From Xanthobacteraceae bacterium (GTDB lineage Bacteria; Pseudomonadota; Alphaproteobacteria; Rhizobiales; Xanthobacteraceae), in contig JAMLIK010000002.1 of NCBI GenBank assembly GCA_023954195.1, positions 962,040-1,026,039 of the forward strand: DNA of 64,000 nt. The letters run 5' to 3'. The notes under the pieces were generated by a model. The model was given only the letters and a program-made list of their open reading frames with translations. It was not told where the DNA came from and made no database searches. Shown piece after piece: positions 8,494-19,904 of this stretch. The translations under genes and the position numbers were made by a program. The first letter of the stretch is position 1. Each line of letters opens with the position of its first letter.

Positions 8494-10857
8494 GTGACAA
8501 ATTCCATCCATCGCCGGATCGCGGACGAACTCGGCGTTCGCGAGCAGCAGGTTCAGGCCGCGGTCGAATTGCTCGACGGCGGCGCCACGGTGCCGTTCGT
8601 CGCGCGCTATCGCAAGGAGGCGACCGGCGCACTCGACGACGCGCAATTGCGCACGCTGGAGGAGCGGCTGACCTATCTGCGCGAGATGGAAGACCGCCGC
8701 GCCGTGATCCTCAATTCGATCCGCGAGCAGGGCAAGCTCGACGCCGCGCTGGAAGCGGCGATCATGGCCGCCGACAGCAAGGGGCGGTTGGAGGACATCT
8801 ACCTGCCGTATAAGCCGAAGCGCCGCACCAAGGCGGAGATCGCCCGCGAGGCCGGGCTCGGGCCGCTGGCGGAATTGTTGCTGACCCAACCGGGGAACGA
8901 TCCGCAGGCTGCCGCCGCGCCATTTATCAATGCGGAGAAGCAGGTTGCCGATGTCGCGGCCGCGCTCGACGGCGCGCGCGCCATTTTGGTCGAGCGCTTC
9001 GCCGAGGACGCCGACCTGATCGGAGGCTTGCGCGAACTCCTTTGGAGCAACGGCGTGCTAACCTCGCGGCTGCGCGACGGCAAGAAGGAAGCGGGCGCCA
9101 AGTTCAGCGATTACTTCGATTTCAGCGAGCCGCTGACGAAACTGCCGTCGCACCGCATTCTCGCGCTGTTCCGCGGCGAGAAGGAGGAAGTGCTCGACCT
9201 GCATATCGCGCCGGAAAATCCGACAACGGTTACAGCCGGCAGTAGCGCGCCGAATCCTTACGAACTGCGCATCATGCACCGCTTCACGATTTCCGATCGC
9301 GGCCGCGCGGGCGACCGCTGGCTGATCGACACCGTGCGTTGGGCCTGGCGCACAAAAATCCAGATTCATCTCAACATCGACATGCGGCTGAAGCTGTGGA
9401 CGGCGGCGGAGGACGAGGGCGTGCGGGTGTTCGCCGCCAACCTCCGCGATCTGCTGCTGGCCGCGCCGGCCGGCACCCGCGCCACCATGGGGCTCGATCC
9501 CGGCTATCGCACCGGCGTCAAGGTCGCGGTGGTGGACGCCACCGGCAAGGTGGTGGCGACGACCGCGATCTTCCCGCACGAGCCGCAGCGGCGCTGGGAT
9601 GAGTCGCTCGCCGTTCTCGGCAAGCTGGCGAAGGCGCACGATGTCGAACTGATCGCCATCGGCAACGGCACCGCCTCGCGCGAGACCGACAAGCTCGCCA
9701 CCGAACTGGTGAAGCTGTTGCCGGATCTGAAGATGTCCAAGATCGTGGTGTCGGAAGCCGGCGCGTCGGTCTATTCGGCCTCGGCGTTCGCGTCGGAGGA
9801 ACTGCCCGGCCTCGACGTGACCTTGCGCGGCGCGGTGTCGATCGCGCGCCGCTTGCAGGATCCGCTGGCCGAACTGGTGAAGATCGATCCGAAGTCGATC
9901 GGCGTCGGGCAGTATCAGCATGACCTCGGCGAGGCGAAACTGTCGCGCTCGCTCGACGCCGTGGTGGAGGATTGCGTCAACGCGGTCGGCGTCGACGCCA
10001 ACACCGCGTCCGCGCCGCTGCTCGCGCGGGTGTCCGGCATCGGCGCGGGGCTGGCGCAGAGCATCGTGCAGTACCGCGACGCCAACGGGCCGTTCAAGTC
10101 GCGCAAGGCGCTGAAGGACGTGCCGCGCCTCGGCCCGAAGGCGTTCGAGCAATGCGCCGGCTTCTTGCGCATCGCCAACGGCGACGATCCGCTGGACGCC
10201 TCGGGCGTGCATCCGGAATCCTATCCGGTGGTGCGCCGGATTCTCGAAGCCACCAAGAGCGACATCAAGGCGATCATCGGCAACGCGGCCGCGCTGCGCC
10301 AGCTCAAGCCGCAGAATTTCGTCGACGATACCTTCGGCTTGCCGACGGTGACCGACATTCTGCGCGAGCTGGAGAAGCCCGGCCGCGATCCGCGCCCGGC
10401 GTTCAAGGCGGCGGAGTTCAAGGAAGGCGTCGAGACGCTCAACGATCTCAAGCCGGGCATGATCCTGGAAGGCGCGGTCACCAATGTCGCCGCGTTCGGG
10501 GCGTTCGTCGATATTGGCGTGCATCAGGACGGGCTGGTCCACGTCTCCGCGATGTCGAAGACCTTCGTCAAGGACCCGCGCGAGGTGGTGAAGCCGGGCG
10601 ATATCGTGCGCGTGAAGGTGCTCGACGTCGACAAGGCGCGCAAGCGCATCGCGCTGACCTTGCGGCTCGACGACGAGGTCGGCAAGCAGGATCGGGCGAG
10701 CGCATCGGGCGGGCGAAGCGATGCCGGCGCGCGCGGGCAGCCGACGCGCCGCGATGCGCCGCGGCGCGAACAGCCGTCGCCATCCGGCGGCGGAGCCTTG
10801 GCGGAAGCCCTGCGCCGCGCGGCGGAGAAGAATGCGGGGAACGGCAAGGCGCGATAG
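8494..10857 (+). CDS. tex: Tex family RNA-binding transcription accessory protein
   Basis: A 787-residue cytoplasmic protein of the Tex/YhgF family. N-terminal helical domain with [30 protein letters not shown]; a YqgF-like RNase H fold around residues 330-460 ([22 protein letters not shown]); helix-hairpin-helix segments ([20 protein letters not shown]); and an S1 RNA-binding domain near residues 650-725 ([26 protein letters not shown]). The basic, low-complexity tail is typical. The GTG at 8494 follows GTGAGGCAGG. Tex binds nucleic acids and influences transcription and translation in other bacteria. Monocistronic here. Confidence 0.95.
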   Translation: MTNSIHRRIADELGVREQQVQAAVELLDGGATVPFVARYRKEATGALDDAQLRTLEERLTYLREMEDRRAVILNSIREQGKLDAALEAAIMAADSKGRLEDIYLPYKPKRRTKAEIAREAGLGPLAELLLTQPGNDPQAAAAPFINAEKQVADVAAALDGARAILVERFAEDADLIGGLRELLWSNGVLTSRLRDGKKEAGAKFSDYFDFSEPLTKLPSHRILALFRGEKEEVLDLHIAPENPTTVTAGSSAPNPYELRIMHRFTISDRGRAGDRWLIDTVRWAWRTKIQIHLNIDMRLKLWTAAEDEGVRVFAANLRDLLLAAPAGTRATMGLDPGYRTGVKVAVVDATGKVVATTAIFPHEPQRRWDESLAVLGKLAKAHDVELIAIGNGTASRETDKLATELVKLLPDLKMSKIVVSEAGASVYSASAFASEELPGLDVTLRGAVSIARRLQDPLAELVKIDPKSIGVGQYQHDLGEAKLSRSLDAVVEDCVNAVGVDANTASAPLLARVSGIGAGLAQSIVQYRDANGPFKSRKALKDVPRLGPKAFEQCAGFLRIANGDDPLDASGVHPESYPVVRRILEATKSDIKAIIGNAAALRQLKPQNFVDDTFGLPTVTDILRELEKPGRDPRPAFKAAEFKEGVETLNDLKPGMILEGAVTNVAAFGAFVDIGVHQDGLVHVSAMSKTFVKDPREVVKPGDIVRVKVLDVDKARKRIALTLRLDDEVGKQDRASASGGRSDAGARGQPTRRDAPRREQPSPSGGGALAEALRRAAEKNAGNGKAR

Positions 10858-10863
10858 TCTCAG

Positions 10864-10984
10864 CGTCGTCCCGCGCAGGCGGGGACCCAGACTCCCTGGC
10901 GTCCGTTTTTGTAGAATAACCTGGCCGTAAGCGATGGAGCCGAACCGCTGCGGCGTATGGGTCCCCGCCTGCGCGGGGACGACG
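10864..10984. repeat. Paired inverted palindromic repeat (family A, copy 2)
   Basis: A 121-base unit with the same architecture as 4672-4803: CGTCGTCCCGCGCAGGC then GGGGACCCAGACTCC at the left, and TATGGGTCCCC to GGGGACGACG at the right. The boundaries are near-identical to copy 1, while the central 60 bases differ. It fills most of the gap between tex and the LOG gene. Confidence 0.8.
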
Positions 10985-11030
10985 CTGTTCGTGTTGTAAA
11001 TCTGTTCGGAAGCGACTTTCGATCGGATAT

Positions 11031-11855
11031 TCATTCCGTCGGCGTCGCCCCGTGCGCCCTGAGCCCGCGCCGCGTCAGCGAGGCCCAGCCGTCCTCGGCG
11101 GTTTCGGCGAATTCGAACAGTTTCAAATCCTCCGCGGCGATGACGCCTTCCTCGGCCAGCGCGTCGAAATTAATCACCTTGCGCCAGTAGCTCTCGTGAA
11201 ACAGCACGATCGGGGCGGGCGGCGCTTTCCGGGTCTGTTGCAGGGTCAGCACCTCGAACAGTTCGTCGAAAGTGCCGAAGCCGCCGGGGAACACCGCGAG
11301 CGCGTTGGCGCGCATCGCCAGGTGCATCTTGCGCATCGCGAAGTAGTGGAAGCGGAAATACAGTTGCGGCGTGATGTAGGGGTTCGGCGCCTGCTCGTGC
11401 GGCAGCGTGATGTTGAAGCCGATCGTCGGCGCGCCGACCTCATGCGCGCCGCGATTGGCCGCCTCCATGATGCCGGGGCCGCCGCCGGTGGCGATGACGT
11501 TGTCGCGCCAGCGGTTCTTCGGCGCGAATGAGCCGCCGCGCCGCGCCGCGATGCCGGCGAACGCGCGCGCGATCTGATAGAGTTCCGCCTGCTTGCGCAT
11601 GACTTCCGCGCGGGTTCGCTCAGTGTCGGTGCGGGCGGCCGCCACCGCCGCCTCGGCCTGCTCGGGCGAGGCGACGCGCGCGCTGCCGAATACGATGATG
11701 GTGGAGCGGATGCCCCAGTCGCGCAGTTCCAGTTCCGGCTTGGCGTATTCGAGGCCGAACCGGATCGCGCGCATCTCGTCGCGCAACAAGAATTCGGTGT
11801 CCTCGACGGCGAGCAGCGAACTGCGGGAGGCGGGCGGGCTGTTCGGTTCGTCCAT
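11031..11855 (-). CDS. LOG family protein (nucleotide 5'-monophosphate nucleosidase type)
   Basis: A 274-residue Rossmann-like protein of the TIGR00730/LOG group. The signature is present: FGSARVASPEQ near residue 55, ATGGGPGIMEAANRGA near 125 and PGGFGTFDELFEVLTLQQ near 200, which contains the PGGxGTxxE active-site motif. Family members cleave nucleoside monophosphates, either cytokinin ribotides (LOG) or AMP/IMP/GMP (PpnN). The extended N-terminus of about 50 residues is seen in many proteobacterial forms. No pathway is implied by its neighbours. Confidence 0.88.
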   Translation of the reverse strand: MDEPNSPPASRSSLLAVEDTEFLLRDEMRAIRFGLEYAKPELELRDWGIRSTIIVFGSARVASPEQAEAAVAAARTDTERTRAEVMRKQAELYQIARAFAGIAARRGGSFAPKNRWRDNVIATGGGPGIMEAANRGAHEVGAPTIGFNITLPHEQAPNPYITPQLYFRFHYFAMRKMHLAMRANALAVFPGGFGTFDELFEVLTLQQTRKAPPAPIVLFHESYWRKVINFDALAEEGVIAAEDLKLFEFAETAEDGWASLTRRGLRAHGATPTE

Positions 11856-11955
11856 CGCGCTGTCATCCGTCGGCTGGTCGCGATCCGAACCGGCGCACCT
11901 CGCGTCCGCCGCCCGAATCGGCCCAAGGATACATCACCGGCAAATGGAACGGGGA

Positions 11956-12435
11956 TCAGCCGCGCCGCGCCGCCGCGATCGCGGCGACATCGATCTTGCT
12001 CATCTTCATCATGGCCGTGAACGCGCGTCTGGCTTCATCGCCGCCGGCGGCCATCGCCTCGGTCAGGGCGCGCGGCGTGATCTGCCAGGAGATGCCCCAT
12101 TTGTCCTTGCACCAGCCGCACACGCTTTCCTGGCCGCCATTGCCGACGATGGCGTTCCAGTAGCGGTCGGTTTCCTCCTGATCGTCGGTGGCGATCTGGA
12201 ACGAGAAGGCTTCGCTATGCTTGAACGCCGTCCCGCCATTGATGCCGACGCACGGAATGCCGGCGACGGTGAACCAGACCGTCAGCACGTCGCCCGCCTT
12301 GCCGGACGGATAGTCGGCGGGCGCGTGATGGACGGCGTGCACCGAACTGTCCGGAAATGTCGCGGCGTAGAACCGCGCCGCCGCCTCGGCGTCCTTGTCG
12401 TACCACAGGCAGATGGTGGTCTTGGGTATCGTCAT
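11956..12435 (-). CDS. VOC family protein (PhnB/3-demethylubiquinone methyltransferase-like fold)
   Basis: A 159-residue protein of the glyoxalase/VOC superfamily. It begins KTTICLWYDKDAEAAARFYAATFPDSSV and contains the DGGQESVCGWCKDKWG-like segment (here NGGQESVCGWCKDKWGISWQITP) typical of the PhnB-like subgroup. The enzymatic role of these short proteins is generally unknown. It is divergent from recQ, with no shared function apparent. Confidence 0.85.
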   Translation of the reverse strand: MTIPKTTICLWYDKDAEAAARFYAATFPDSSVHAVHHAPADYPSGKAGDVLTVWFTVAGIPCVGINGGTAFKHSEAFSFQIATDDQEETDRYWNAIVGNGGQESVCGWCKDKWGISWQITPRALTEAMAAGGDEARRAFTAMMKMSKIDVAAIAAARRG

Positions 12436-12584
12436 GGTTGTTCCTTTCGCCGTCGAAATCGGCTCCCTCTATATCTGCCGCAGCCTGCCCCGCCGCATCC
12501 TTCTGAGAAAACCGGGGCCGGGCGATATGTTCCGTGGAGCGCGCGCAAGCTCACCTTCCGGACCACGGCGAGGGTGAACCTGCT

Positions 12585-14423
<1,839 letters not shown>

Positions 14424-14493
14424 CGAAAGGGCGTCTTGCGGATGCGGCGCGGCGGGATTACCCAACGAGCGACAGGAATGGCGGGAGCCGGAC

Positions 14494-15174
14494 ATGCTGA
14501 AATTCGAGCGCATCGCAAGGGACGGAACGGATCGCGTCGGCGTCGCGATCGAGACGCTGGTGATCGCCGGCTGGGCGGGACGCGACGTCGCGGCGATCCA
14601 GCATCACGTCGAGGAACTGGCGGCGATCGGCGTGCCGCGCCCCTCGACCACGCCGCTCTATTACCGCGTCGCCGCGCAGACGCTGACGCAGGCCGCCCGG
14701 CTGGTCGTGCTCGGCCCGGACAGTTCGGGCGAGATCGAACCGGTGGTGGTGGCGATGGCCGACGGGTTGTGGATCGGCGTCGGCTCCGACCACACCGACC
14801 GCAAGGCGGAAGCGGCCGGCATTGCGCTGTCGAAGCAGCTTTGCGGCAAGCCGGTCGGGCGGCAATTGTGGCGCTACGCCGATGTCGAGGATCATTGGGA
14901 CAACCTGATCCTGCGTTCATGGGCCACCATCGATGGCGCGCGGGTGCTGTATCAGGAGAGCGCGGCGGCGAGTCTGCGCACGCCGCGCGACCTGATCCGC
15001 AAATACGCCGACGCCGATACGCTGCCGCCCGGCACGCTGATGTTCTGCGGCACCCCCGGCGCGATCGGCGGCATCCGTCCGGCCGCGCGCTTCGAGATGG
15101 AATTGCACGATCCGGTGTTGAAGCGTTCGCTGTCGCACGGCTACGATATCGAGGTGCTGCCGGTGGTGTCCTGA
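14494..15174 (+). CDS. DUF2848 family protein
   Basis: A 226-residue cytoplasmic protein. The C-terminus (LPPGTLMFCGTPGAIGGIRPA then FEMELHDPVL) resembles the fumarylacetoacetase-like fold, and the overall pattern fits the DUF2848 family, whose function is not established. The start at 14494 follows GGAGCCGGAC. It lies between recQ and ku on the same strand, with gaps of 70 and 108 bases, so it may be a neighbour rather than a repair gene. Confidence 0.75.
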   Translation: MLKFERIARDGTDRVGVAIETLVIAGWAGRDVAAIQHHVEELAAIGVPRPSTTPLYYRVAAQTLTQAARLVVLGPDSSGEIEPVVVAMADGLWIGVGSDHTDRKAEAAGIALSKQLCGKPVGRQLWRYADVEDHWDNLILRSWATIDGARVLYQESAAASLRTPRDLIRKYADADTLPPGTLMFCGTPGAIGGIRPAARFEMELHDPVLKRSLSHGYDIEVLPVVS

Positions 15175-15282
15175 GCAGCGACCCTATCTTGCGGGAACCG
15201 GCCGGTCGTCGGCGCGTTACCGGCACGGGCGGACCGCTCCGGATACCGGAGCTTTCCGTCGTTTCGGCTCGGGGACAATGCC

Positions 15283-16089
15283 GTGGCGCCACGCGCGTTC
15301 TGGACAGGCTATCTCAAATTGTCGCTGGTGACGTGTCCGGTGGCGATGACGCCTGCCACCAGCACCAGCGAAAAAGTTCGCTTCCATACGCTCAACGCCA
15401 AGACCGGCAACCGCGTCGTCAGCCGGTACGTCGACGCCGTGACCGGCCAGCCGGTCGATGAAGGTAACGAGGTCAAGGGCTATCCCCGCGGCGAGGACGA
15501 TTTCGTGCTGCTGGAGGACGACGAGCTTGCGGCGGTCAACCTCGAAAGCACCCGCACCATCGATATCGAGATGTTCGTGCCGGCGGACGGACTTGAATGG
15601 ATCTGGTACGACAAGCCGCATTATCTCGTTCCCAACGACGCGGTGGGGGAGGAGGCGTTCTCCGTCATCCGCGACGCGATGGAGACGACGAAAATGGTCG
15701 GGATCTCCCGCCTCGTGCTGTATCGCCGCGAGCGCGCCGTGATGCTTGAGCCGCGCGACCGGGGCATCGTGCTCTGGACCTTGCGCTATGGCGACGAGGT
15801 GCGTGACCCGGCCGATTATTTCGGCAATATTCGGGACGGCAAGATCGATCCCGATCTGTTGAAGCTGGTGACGAAGCTGATCGAGGAGCGCACCGCGCCG
15901 TGGACGCCCGAGATGGTCGGCGATCCGGTTCAGGCGGCATTGCTCGATCTCATCGCCGCGAAGACCAAGGGCCGCAAACGTCCCGCCAGGGCCAAGCCGC
16001 GCGCGGCCGCGCCGCCGAGCAATGTCATCAATATCGTGGACGCGCTGAAGAACAGCATCGCGTCGGCGGGCAAGAGCAAGCGGCGATAG
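15283..16089 (+). CDS. ku: Ku protein, non-homologous end joining (first copy)
   Basis: A 268-residue bacterial Ku homologue starting at GTG (VAPRAFWTGYLKLSLVTCPVAM). The core beta-barrel includes KVRFHTLNAKTGNRVVSRYVDAVTGQPV and DEGNEVKGYPRGEDDFVLLEDDEL. A Lys/Arg-rich C-terminal tail (KTKGRKRPARAKPRAAA) is typical. Ku binds double-strand ends as a homodimer or heterodimer and recruits LigD. It is transcribed toward ligD and a second ku gene that lie on the other strand. The two Ku proteins are clearly divergent, so they are unlikely to be a recent duplication. Confidence 0.95.
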   Translation: MAPRAFWTGYLKLSLVTCPVAMTPATSTSEKVRFHTLNAKTGNRVVSRYVDAVTGQPVDEGNEVKGYPRGEDDFVLLEDDELAAVNLESTRTIDIEMFVPADGLEWIWYDKPHYLVPNDAVGEEAFSVIRDAMETTKMVGISRLVLYRRERAVMLEPRDRGIVLWTLRYGDEVRDPADYFGNIRDGKIDPDLLKLVTKLIEERTAPWTPEMVGDPVQAALLDLIAAKTKGRKRPARAKPRAAAPPSNVINIVDALKNSIASAGKSKRR

Positions 16090-16432
16090 CGCATGATGGG
16101 ATCTGAACGGAAGTGCTTGCCGACATCCTGAGAATCTAGAGCCTCGCTCCGATGGAATCCGAGCGGGGCTCTGGATTCTTGTTCTGACGTTTTCTTCACA
16201 CCAACCGGATCCCACTTCGCTCGAAAGCGCTCTGGGGTGAACGCGCAACACGAAAACCGTCATGCTCCCCGAAGGCGGAGCATCCAGTAATTCGTATCGA
16301 ATCAAATTTTTTCACGAATGCGCGCGGATTACTGGATCGTCCGCCTTCGCGGACGATGACGCCCATTTCCGATGCAGGCCGGGCGGTTCGACCTCAGACA
16401 ATCGCGCCCAGCGATGATTGCCGGCGCGGCGC
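16090..16432. other. Repeat-rich gap between convergent ku and ligD
   Basis: No gene is seen. It holds a long hairpin at 16131-16180 (arms around AGAGCC..CGCTC and GAGCGGGGCTCT), probably a terminator or another dispersed palindrome. Next is a stretch of dispersed-repeat character at 16200-16236 (CCAACCGGATCCCACTTCGC), then the palindromic pair at 16258-16361. Confidence 0.6.
16258..16361. repeat. Paired inverted palindromic repeat (family B)
   Basis: The left unit CGTCATGCTCCCCGAAGG continues to GGAGCATCCAGTAA. The right unit starts TTACTGGATCGTCCGCC and ends GGACGATGACG. The outer and inner ends are inverted copies of each other (CGTCAT.../...ATGACG and CCAGTAA/TTACTGG), separated by about 38 AT-rich bases. 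The sequence is unrelated to the GTCCCCGC family, but the layout is the same. Confidence 0.75.
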
Positions 16433-18994
16433 TCAGGCTGCCTTCCTTTTTCGTCCCGGCCGGAACCCTTCAAGCGGCACGGCGGCGGCGCGAAAACTCT
16501 GCCATGGATCGGAGGCGAGGGCGGACAGCCGCGCCGGCAGGTTATTCACTGTGAAATAGGCCGGGCCGATGCCGGGACCGAGTTCGTCCCAGCCGAGCGG
16601 CGCGGACACGGCGGCGCCGGGGCGGGCCCGCGTCGAATACGGCGCGACGGCGGTTGCGCCGCGCTGGTTGCGCAGGTAGTCGATCAGGATCTTGCCGCGC
16701 CGCTTCGCCTTGGCGATCGTCGCGACATAACGCTCCGGCGCATCCGCCGCCATCGCCTCCGCGAGGCTCTTGGTGAACGCCTTCACCGCCGCCCAGCCGG
16801 CTTTCGGCTTCAACGGCGAAACCACGTGAAGGCCCTTGCCGCCCGACGTCTTCACGAAGGCCGCGAGGCCCGCATCGCCCAGCCGCTGCCTCACCTCGCG
16901 CGCGGCCTCGATCACCGCGTCCCAGCGGACATCCTCGCCCGGATCGAGATCCATCACGATCATATCGGGATGCTCCCAGTCCGCGACCGTGGAGCCCCAG
17001 GGATGGATCTCCAGCACCGCCGCCTGCACCAGACCGAGCAGACCGTCGAGATCATTGATGCTGATGAGGGCGTCCTCGCCGGGTTGTTTCGGGTCGCTGA
17101 CGCGCACGATATTCGGGTTGAGGCCCTTCCACGCATGTTTCTGGAAGAATTTCTCGCCGGTGATGCCGCTCGGGCAGCGCAGCAAGGCGAGCGGGCGGCC
17201 GACGATGAACGGCGCGATGTGGCGCCAGACCTCGGTGTAGTAGTCGGCAAGCCCTTCCTTGGTCACGCCGTCGTCGGGCCAGTAGAGCCGGTCCGGATGA
17301 GTAAATTTTATCGTGCGGCGCTGCGGCGTCGACTTGCCGGCGGCTGATTTCGGCGTCTCGCGGACGATCTCGCGCGCCGCCTTATCCTCGCGCAGGCCGC
17401 GGAAGGAGGCGTGACGCAGATGGCCGTCGGCGGTCCAGGCCCGGAACTCGACTTCGGCGACAAGCTCCGGGCGGACATACAGCACCTGCCGCGCCTCGTC
17501 CGCCGTCAGCCGGCCGTCGAACGGGCTCGCTGCGACGCGGAGCCGGTCGAGTTGGCGGAAAAGCCCTTCGGCGACCGCGCCGCTGAAACCGGTTCCGACC
17601 CGTCCGACGTGGCGGAGCTTGCCGCCGTCATGGACGCCGAGCACCAGCGAGCCGACCGCCTTGCGCGACACGCTCGACGGGACAAAGCCGCCAATGACGA
17701 ATTCCTGCCGCGCCGAGCATTTCGATTTGATCCAGCTCTTGCCGCGCCCCGGCCGATAGGGCGCGTCGCGCAGCTTGGACACGACGCCTTCAAGACTGAG
17801 CCGGCAGGCGTGCCGCAGCACCAATGCGCCGTTCTCGTCGAAATGATTGCTGTAACGCACGATGGCATGGCCGTCGCCGATCAGTTGCGCCAGCAATTGC
17901 TTGCGCGCGACCAGCGGCGCGGCTCGCAGATCGAAGCCGTCAAGATAGAGCAGGTCGAACGCATAGAAGACGAAACGATCGTCGCGGCCTTCGCTGAGGT
18001 CGGCTTGCAACGCCGAGAAGTCGGACGCGCCGGAATCGGTCTCTACCACCAGTTCGCCGTCGATGATCGCCGTCGTCACCGCAAGCTCCCGGAGCGCCTC
18101 CGGCACCGCCTTGCCGAATTTTTTGGTCCAGTCGAGGCCGCCGCGCGTCAGCAGTTTGACGCGGCCGGCCTCGATCCGTGCCTGAAGGCGGTAGCCGTCG
18201 AACTTGATCTCATGCAGCCAACGGCTGCCTGCGGGCGGGGCGGCGGCCAGCGTCGCCAGCATCGGTTCGACGAAGGTCGGCATCGGCGCTTTCTTCGCGC
18301 CCTTGATTTTTGACGGATCGGGCAGAGCCGTCCGTTTCACGCGCGCTGAGGCTTTCGCGGATGTCTTGACGCGTTCGGCTTTGGTGCGCGCAGGCTTGAT
18401 GCGCCCGGTCTTGGAGGACCAGCCGGGCGCCTCATTGGCGACGTCGGCGATTTGCCGGCCGGTCTTCACCGATTCCGGCCGCTCGTCGAGAATGTCCTTG
18501 CGCCCATCGGAACGCGCGAAGTCGTCGTCGCCTTTAATCAGCAGCCAGTTGTCGCGCTTCTCGCCGGGCTTGCGGCGCATGCGCACCAGATGCCAGCGGC
18601 CTTTAAGCTTTTCACCGTCGAGTTCGAAATCGAGATGACCCTTGGCCAAACCCTTGCGCGCGTCGCCGATCGGCGACCAGGTGCCGCGATCCCACACGAT
18701 CACCGCGCCGCCGCCATATTCGCCCTTCGGGATCGTACCCTCGAAATCACCGTATTCGAGGGGATGGTCCTCGACATGGACCGCCAGCCGCTTCTCGCCG
18801 GGGATCAGGCTCGGCCCCCTGGTGACGGCCCAGCTTTTCAGCACGCCGTCCATTTCCAGCCGGAAATCGTAGTGCAGCCGCCTGGCGTCGTGCTTCTGGA
18901 CCACGAAGCTAAACCCGCTGTTGCGGCGGCGTCCGCCTTTCGGCTCCGGCGTGGCGGCGAAGTTTCGCTTCTTCCGATAGGTTTCGAGCGCCAT
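16433..18994 (-). CDS. ligD: ATP-dependent DNA ligase D (end-joining)
   Basis: An 853-residue three-domain repair enzyme. First is a 3'-phosphoesterase domain at about 28-165 (HDARRLHYDFRLEMDGVLKSW, HPLEYGDFEGTIPKGEYGGG). Next is an ATP-dependent ligase at about 240-540 with nucleotidyl lysine K264 in HEIKFDGYR. Last is a primase-polymerase domain at about 555-850 with the catalytic acidic pair in MDLDPGEDV and TSGGKGLHVV. The order PE-LIG-POL is usual for Rhizobiales. LigD fills in and seals double-strand breaks brought together by Ku. Its start is two bases after the second ku stop, so those genes are co-transcribed. Confidence 0.97.
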   Translation of the reverse strand: MALETYRKKRNFAATPEPKGGRRRNSGFSFVVQKHDARRLHYDFRLEMDGVLKSWAVTRGPSLIPGEKRLAVHVEDHPLEYGDFEGTIPKGEYGGGAVIVWDRGTWSPIGDARKGLAKGHLDFELDGEKLKGRWHLVRMRRKPGEKRDNWLLIKGDDDFARSDGRKDILDERPESVKTGRQIADVANEAPGWSSKTGRIKPARTKAERVKTSAKASARVKRTALPDPSKIKGAKKAPMPTFVEPMLATLAAAPPAGSRWLHEIKFDGYRLQARIEAGRVKLLTRGGLDWTKKFGKAVPEALRELAVTTAIIDGELVVETDSGASDFSALQADLSEGRDDRFVFYAFDLLYLDGFDLRAAPLVARKQLLAQLIGDGHAIVRYSNHFDENGALVLRHACRLSLEGVVSKLRDAPYRPGRGKSWIKSKCSARQEFVIGGFVPSSVSRKAVGSLVLGVHDGGKLRHVGRVGTGFSGAVAEGLFRQLDRLRVAASPFDGRLTADEARQVLYVRPELVAEVEFRAWTADGHLRHASFRGLREDKAAREIVRETPKSAAGKSTPQRRTIKFTHPDRLYWPDDGVTKEGLADYYTEVWRHIAPFIVGRPLALLRCPSGITGEKFFQKHAWKGLNPNIVRVSDPKQPGEDALISINDLDGLLGLVQAAVLEIHPWGSTVADWEHPDMIVMDLDPGEDVRWDAVIEAAREVRQRLGDAGLAAFVKTSGGKGLHVVSPLKPKAGWAAVKAFTKSLAEAMAADAPERYVATIAKAKRRGKILIDYLRNQRGATAVAPYSTRARPGAAVSAPLGWDELGPGIGPAYFTVNNLPARLSALASDPWQSFRAAAVPLEGFRPGRKRKAA

Positions 18995-18996
18995 CC

Positions 18997-19857
18997 TCAG
19001 CCCGCTTTCCGACGCCGCGCCGGGGTCCGCGCTTTCGATGCCGCCTTTCGTTTCGCGGGCGATCGGGGCGCGGGCTTTTTGCCGCCGGCGCCCGCGCTGG
19101 CGCGCAACGCCGCCATCAGGTCGACCACTTTCTCGCTTTTCGCGGGCTTGCGCGGCGCGATCGTCTTGCCTTCGAGCTTCGCTTTCACCAGGTCCTCAAG
19201 CGCGCGCTCATAGCGGTCATCGAATTTCGAGGCGTCGAACCGCCCCGCTTTGGTGTTGATGATATGCTCGGCGAGTTCGAGCATCTCGCCCTTGATCCTG
19301 GTCGAGGGAATGTCGCTGAAGGCTTCCTTCGCGGAACGAACCTCGTAGTCGAAATTCAGCGTGGTCGCGATCATTCCGTCGCCATGAGCGCGGATCAGAA
19401 CGGTTCGGACGCGCCGGAACAGGACGGTCCGCGCGATCGCCGCGACCTTCTTCCGACGCAGCCCCTCGCGAATGAGCGCGAAGGCTTCCTCAGCCATGGG
19501 GTCGGCGGGCGCGAGGTAATAGGGCTTGTCGAAATAGACGTCGTCGATTTCGGCGCATGCGATGAAAGCCGATACCGCGAGCGTCTTGTCGCTGTCCGGC
19601 ACGGCGGCCGCCACCTCGTCGGGATCGAGCATCACATCGTCGCCCTGGCTCACCTCGTAGCCCTTGACTTGATCCTCTTTCGCGACCGGCTTGCCGGTTT
19701 CGCTGTCGATGAACTGGCGGCGCACCCGATGCCCGGTGGCGCGGTTGATGGTGTGGAAGGCGATCCGTTCGGAGGTCGAGGCGGCGCTGTACAAGGCGAC
19801 CGGGCAGGTCACTTCCGCCACCTTGATGAAGCCTTTCCAGTTCGCTCGCGGTGCCAC
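18997..19857 (-). CDS. ku: Ku protein, non-homologous end joining (second copy)
   Basis: A 286-residue Ku homologue. Homology begins at a GTG at 19857 (VAPRANWKGFIKVAEVTCPVALY) with TGAGGCG upstream; the frame stays open to 20328, but that stretch is antisense to a LysR gene and unlike Ku. The core contains AFHTINRATGHRVRRQFID and KEDQVKGYEVSQGDDVMLD. The C-terminal tail is strongly basic (RKPAKSEKVVDLMAALRASA then Lys/Arg repeats), a feature linked to DNA binding in multi-Ku species. The operon with ligD suggests this is the main LigD partner. Confidence 0.95.
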   Translation of the reverse strand: MAPRANWKGFIKVAEVTCPVALYSAASTSERIAFHTINRATGHRVRRQFIDSETGKPVAKEDQVKGYEVSQGDDVMLDPDEVAAAVPDSDKTLAVSAFIACAEIDDVYFDKPYYLAPADPMAEEAFALIREGLRRKKVAAIARTVLFRRVRTVLIRAHGDGMIATTLNFDYEVRSAKEAFSDIPSTRIKGEMLELAEHIINTKAGRFDASKFDDRYERALEDLVKAKLEGKTIAPRKPAKSEKVVDLMAALRASAGAGGKKPAPRSPAKRKAASKARTPARRRKAG

Positions 19858-19904
19858 GTTACGCCTCACGCAAAGTCGCCATCGGCTGAAACGCGAACGG
19901 CGCG

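Noticed and set aside
9058..11034. A 658-codon open frame antisense to tex
   Set aside because: It mirrors tex codon by codon, is rich in His/Arg/Gly as expected for GC-rich antisense frames, and has no recognisable domain. Tex is complete on the other strand.
16131..16180. Riboswitch-like structure after ku
   Set aside because: A single long hairpin after a stop codon in a convergent gap is more simply a terminator or dispersed palindrome.
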